Positions 62,043 to 64,000 of a stretch of 64,000 bases of DNA are shown here, piece by piece. Source of the stretch: PALSA-243 sp049522755. Its GTDB lineage: Bacteria; Acidobacteriota; Terriglobia; Bryobacterales; Bryobacteraceae. The number at the start of each line of letters is the position of its first letter. Within the stretch, counting starts at the first letter, position 1. The notes under the pieces were generated by a model. That model saw only the letters and a list, made by a program, of their open reading frames with translations. It searched no databases and was not told the origin of the DNA. A program made the position numbers and the translations under genes. The stretch lies in assembly GCA_049522755.1 (NCBI GenBank), contig JBEKNN010000004.1, forward strand, positions 1 through 64,000, written 5' to 3'.

Positions 62043-63802
62043 TGCACATCCTCCCTGAGCTTCTCAACCGGCATCGTGAAGGCGAACCGGCTTCCCTTGC
62101 CCGGCTCGCTCTCGAGCCAGATTTTTCCGCCGTGAGCCTCCACCAGCTGCTTGGCGATCGCAAGGCCCAGACCCGTGCCTTCCTTAAGCCCCCGGGTGGT
62201 CGACCCCGCCTGATAGAACTTGTCGAATACCGGCGCGTGTTCCGCCGCCGGGATGCCGACGCCGGTATCGCTCACCGAGATCTCCGCGACGCCGTCCTCA
62301 ATCGCGGCTTCGACCAGGATGCGTCCGCCCTCGTGCGTAAACTTGACCGCGTTGCTCAGCAGGTTATAAAGTACCTCCTTGAACCGCACACGATCCGCGT
62401 AGAGCGCAACTCGCGCCGGCACGGCGGCCTCGAGCTCGAGCGATTTCGCCACCGCCTGCGGACGAATCGTCGTCATCACTTCGTCCACCGCCTCCAGCAT
62501 ATCGAACGCGCCCAGCCGCAAATCGAGCCGCCCTGCTTCGATGCGGCTCAAATCGAGAATATCGTTGATCAGTTCCAGCAGATGGAGCGAATCCTTGTGG
62601 ATAAACGCGGCAAACCGCTTCTGCTTTTCGTTGAGCGGCCCCTCGAGCTCCTCCGCCAGCAGCTCCGCGAACCCGATGATGGTGTGCAGCGGCGTCCGCA
62701 GCTCGTGGCTCATGCTGGCGACGAATTCGGTCTTCAGGCGGTTGGCCCTTTCCACTTCACGATTGCGCATCTCCAGTTGACGATTGGCTTCGGTCAGCTC
62801 CGCCGTGAAATCGTCCTGCATCTGGCGCAACTGCCGCTCGGCGCGCTGGCGCTCGGTGATATCGCGAATAATGGCGGTAACGCGCATCTCGCCCTCGTAG
62901 TTGACCGGGCTGAGGCTGATTTCGACAGGGACGCGCGCGCCGCTTTTGCATTGCAAATGCAGATCGAGCCCGCTCCCCATGGAGCGCACGGCGGGGCGCG
63001 CCCAATAGTTGGCCCGATGCGTAGCATGCCGCCCGCGCAATTCTTCGGGTGTGAGAATTTCCATCGGCTGCCCCAATAACTCGGCGCGGCTGTAGCCCGA
63101 CAATCTTTCCGCAGCGGCGTTCACCAGCACAAGGTTCCCCAGGGCGTCGACCTCAAGTATGGCGTCCGGGGCCGCTTCCAGCAACTCGCGAAAACGCCGT
63201 TCCGCCCCGATCTGGGCGCGGGCCTTCTGCTCCTGGGCCGCCAGTTCGCGGTACTTCCGCTCGGCGGAATGAGCCGCGGTAATGTCGGCGAGAATGGCCA
63301 CGTTGCCGCTGATGGTTCCATCCGCATTGCGAAGGGGCGCCGTCCAGAGGCTTACGTCGACAACGCTGCCGTCCTTGTGCTGGCGCCGCACTTCCACTCC
63401 AGCATGGGTAGCGCCCTGAAACTGAGACTCCATCAGCTTACGGTATTCCTCGCGCTCCGAAGACGGTACAGTCGGAAGCTCGCGCCCCAGCACTTCCTCG
63501 GCCCGCCAGCCGAAGATCTGCTCCGCTCCGCGGTTCCACATAACTACCTTGCCATCCAGATCGAGGCTCATAACGGCGAGCGGACAAGTTTCCAGCATGG
63601 CCTTGACCTTGCCGATTACTTCCATGGCGGTTTCGTTCGCCCGGCGCCATTGCTGTTCGAGCATCTGAGATGAGGGGGCAAGTGGAAGGCCATTAATGGG
63701 CCATATCTTCTGCCCGGAGTGCAGCTTCCCGGTGAAGGCCTCGCAGCTGGCGACACATCTCTGCCTCCATCTGGAATCGGCGTCTTCCAACTGAGCGATC
63801 AA
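62039..63802 (-). CDS. PAS-domain sensor histidine kinase
   Basis: 587 residues, no membrane helix, so probably cytoplasmic. An N-terminal region without known domain (1-65) precedes two PAS domains (about 68-180 and 205-320: CPLAVMSLDLDGKVVMWNRG, DAILEVDALGNLVLVNAAAE), a coiled coil, HisKA with His366 in VASMSHELRTPLH, and HATPase (NLLSNAVKFTHEGG, DTGVGIPAAE, GTGLGLAIAKQL). TTG 63802 is the assumed start; the frame stays open with protein-like sequence to about 63890 (RPDRTHLDHLIAQLEDADSR), so the true start may be earlier. Heads an operon with two regulators. Confidence 0.9.
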   Translation of the reverse strand: MIAQLEDADSRWRQRCVASCEAFTGKLHSGQKIWPINGLPLAPSSQMLEQQWRRANETAMEVIGKVKAMLETCPLAVMSLDLDGKVVMWNRGAEQIFGWRAEEVLGRELPTVPSSEREEYRKLMESQFQGATHAGVEVRRQHKDGSVVDVSLWTAPLRNADGTISGNVAILADITAAHSAERKYRELAAQEQKARAQIGAERRFRELLEAAPDAILEVDALGNLVLVNAAAERLSGYSRAELLGQPMEILTPEELRGRHATHRANYWARPAVRSMGSGLDLHLQCKSGARVPVEISLSPVNYEGEMRVTAIIRDITERQRAERQLRQMQDDFTAELTEANRQLEMRNREVERANRLKTEFVASMSHELRTPLHTIIGFAELLAEELEGPLNEKQKRFAAFIHKDSLHLLELINDILDLSRIEAGRLDLRLGAFDMLEAVDEVMTTIRPQAVAKSLELEAAVPARVALYADRVRFKEVLYNLLSNAVKFTHEGGRILVEAAIEDGVAEISVSDTGVGIPAAEHAPVFDKFYQAGSTTRGLKEGTGLGLAIAKQLVEAHGGKIWLESEPGKGSRFAFTMPVEKLREDVQ

Positions 63803-64000
63803 ATGGTCGAGATGCGTGCGATCCGGCCGGAGCAGCAGGATTTTGAGGATTTGTGTGGGGAATCGGAATCGTGCGTCGTATCAACCGGAGCTTCCCGCTC
63901 CCCGAGTGTACGGCAGGCTATTGCTTGAGTGCGGTGACGCAGTTGGGCCGGCGGCATGCGCCAAATGGCGCAGGTTCCTTGCCCTGCGTATGGGCGTCAG
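63803..64000. other. Region upstream of the PAS kinase
   Basis: Contains the likely 5' extension of the kinase frame and, at 63957-63972, a perfect 7-bp hairpin TGCGCCA-AA-TGGCGCA. No start codon or ribosome site for the kinase is obvious here. Confidence 0.4.

Overview
The window looks like a chromosomal segment of an acidobacterium, most likely near Solibacter/Bryobacter. This rests on two VWFA-related acidobacterial-type secreted proteins, a large Oar-like outer-membrane protein with an N-terminal carboxypeptidase-regulatory domain, a DUF1549/DUF1553 plus DUF1501 pair, DUF3108, GC-rich codon use and short intergenic palindromic repeats. The assignment is made from gene content only; no rRNA or tRNA gene was recognised.

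Layout. 1-3 kb: propeller-type histidine kinase (apparently frameshifted at the left edge), its NarL-type regulator, and a DoxX-like membrane protein. 3-11 kb: housekeeping and secreted genes (L-2-hydroxyglutarate oxidase, Gfo/Idh/MocA oxidoreductase, rhomboid protease, VWFA protein, receiver protein, family 3 glycosidase). 11.1-19.9 kb: a disturbed accessory stretch with a DHFR-like protein, a 3' remnant of an Oar-like gene, a TPR membrane protein with eight near-identical repeats, a lower-GC island (lipoprotein, HIRAN membrane protein, unknown genes, a nuclease-like protein) and a decayed TIM-barrel gene. A 20-nt motif lies in inverted orientation at 11139-11158 and 19404-19423, bracketing this stretch. 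19.9-24.4 kb: the intact Oar-like gene with a clear terminator, and a basic Lys/Ala-rich protein.

24.6-28.7 kb: a four-gene set whose last three genes overlap, centred on a homologue of vertebrate-type protein-arginine deiminases with all four catalytic residues. 28.8-39.7 kb: the DUF1501/DUF1553 pair, small or broken genes, amidase, large-subunit catalase and a penicillin-acylase-family enzyme. 40.2-48.5 kb: a compact respiratory operon with caa3-type oxidase subunits, a diheme cytochrome c, Rieske protein, cytochrome b fused to cytochrome c, CtaG and CtaB, suggesting a co-expressed bc-caa3 chain.

48.7-59.6 kb: a second VWFA protein, monoheme cytochrome c, YCII protein, then a minus-strand set (DUF3108, FAD enzyme, ABC exporter, short subtilase). 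The last three match the maturation/export trio QhpG-QhpF-QhpE of quinohemoprotein amine dehydrogenase, but no QhpA-D partner is visible in the window. These are followed by an MFS exporter, a divergent peptide deformylase, a CPBP protease and a secreted protein. 59.6-63.8 kb: a signalling cluster (receiver-like protein, NtrC-type sigma-54 activator, single-domain receiver, PAS histidine kinase) in one orientation.
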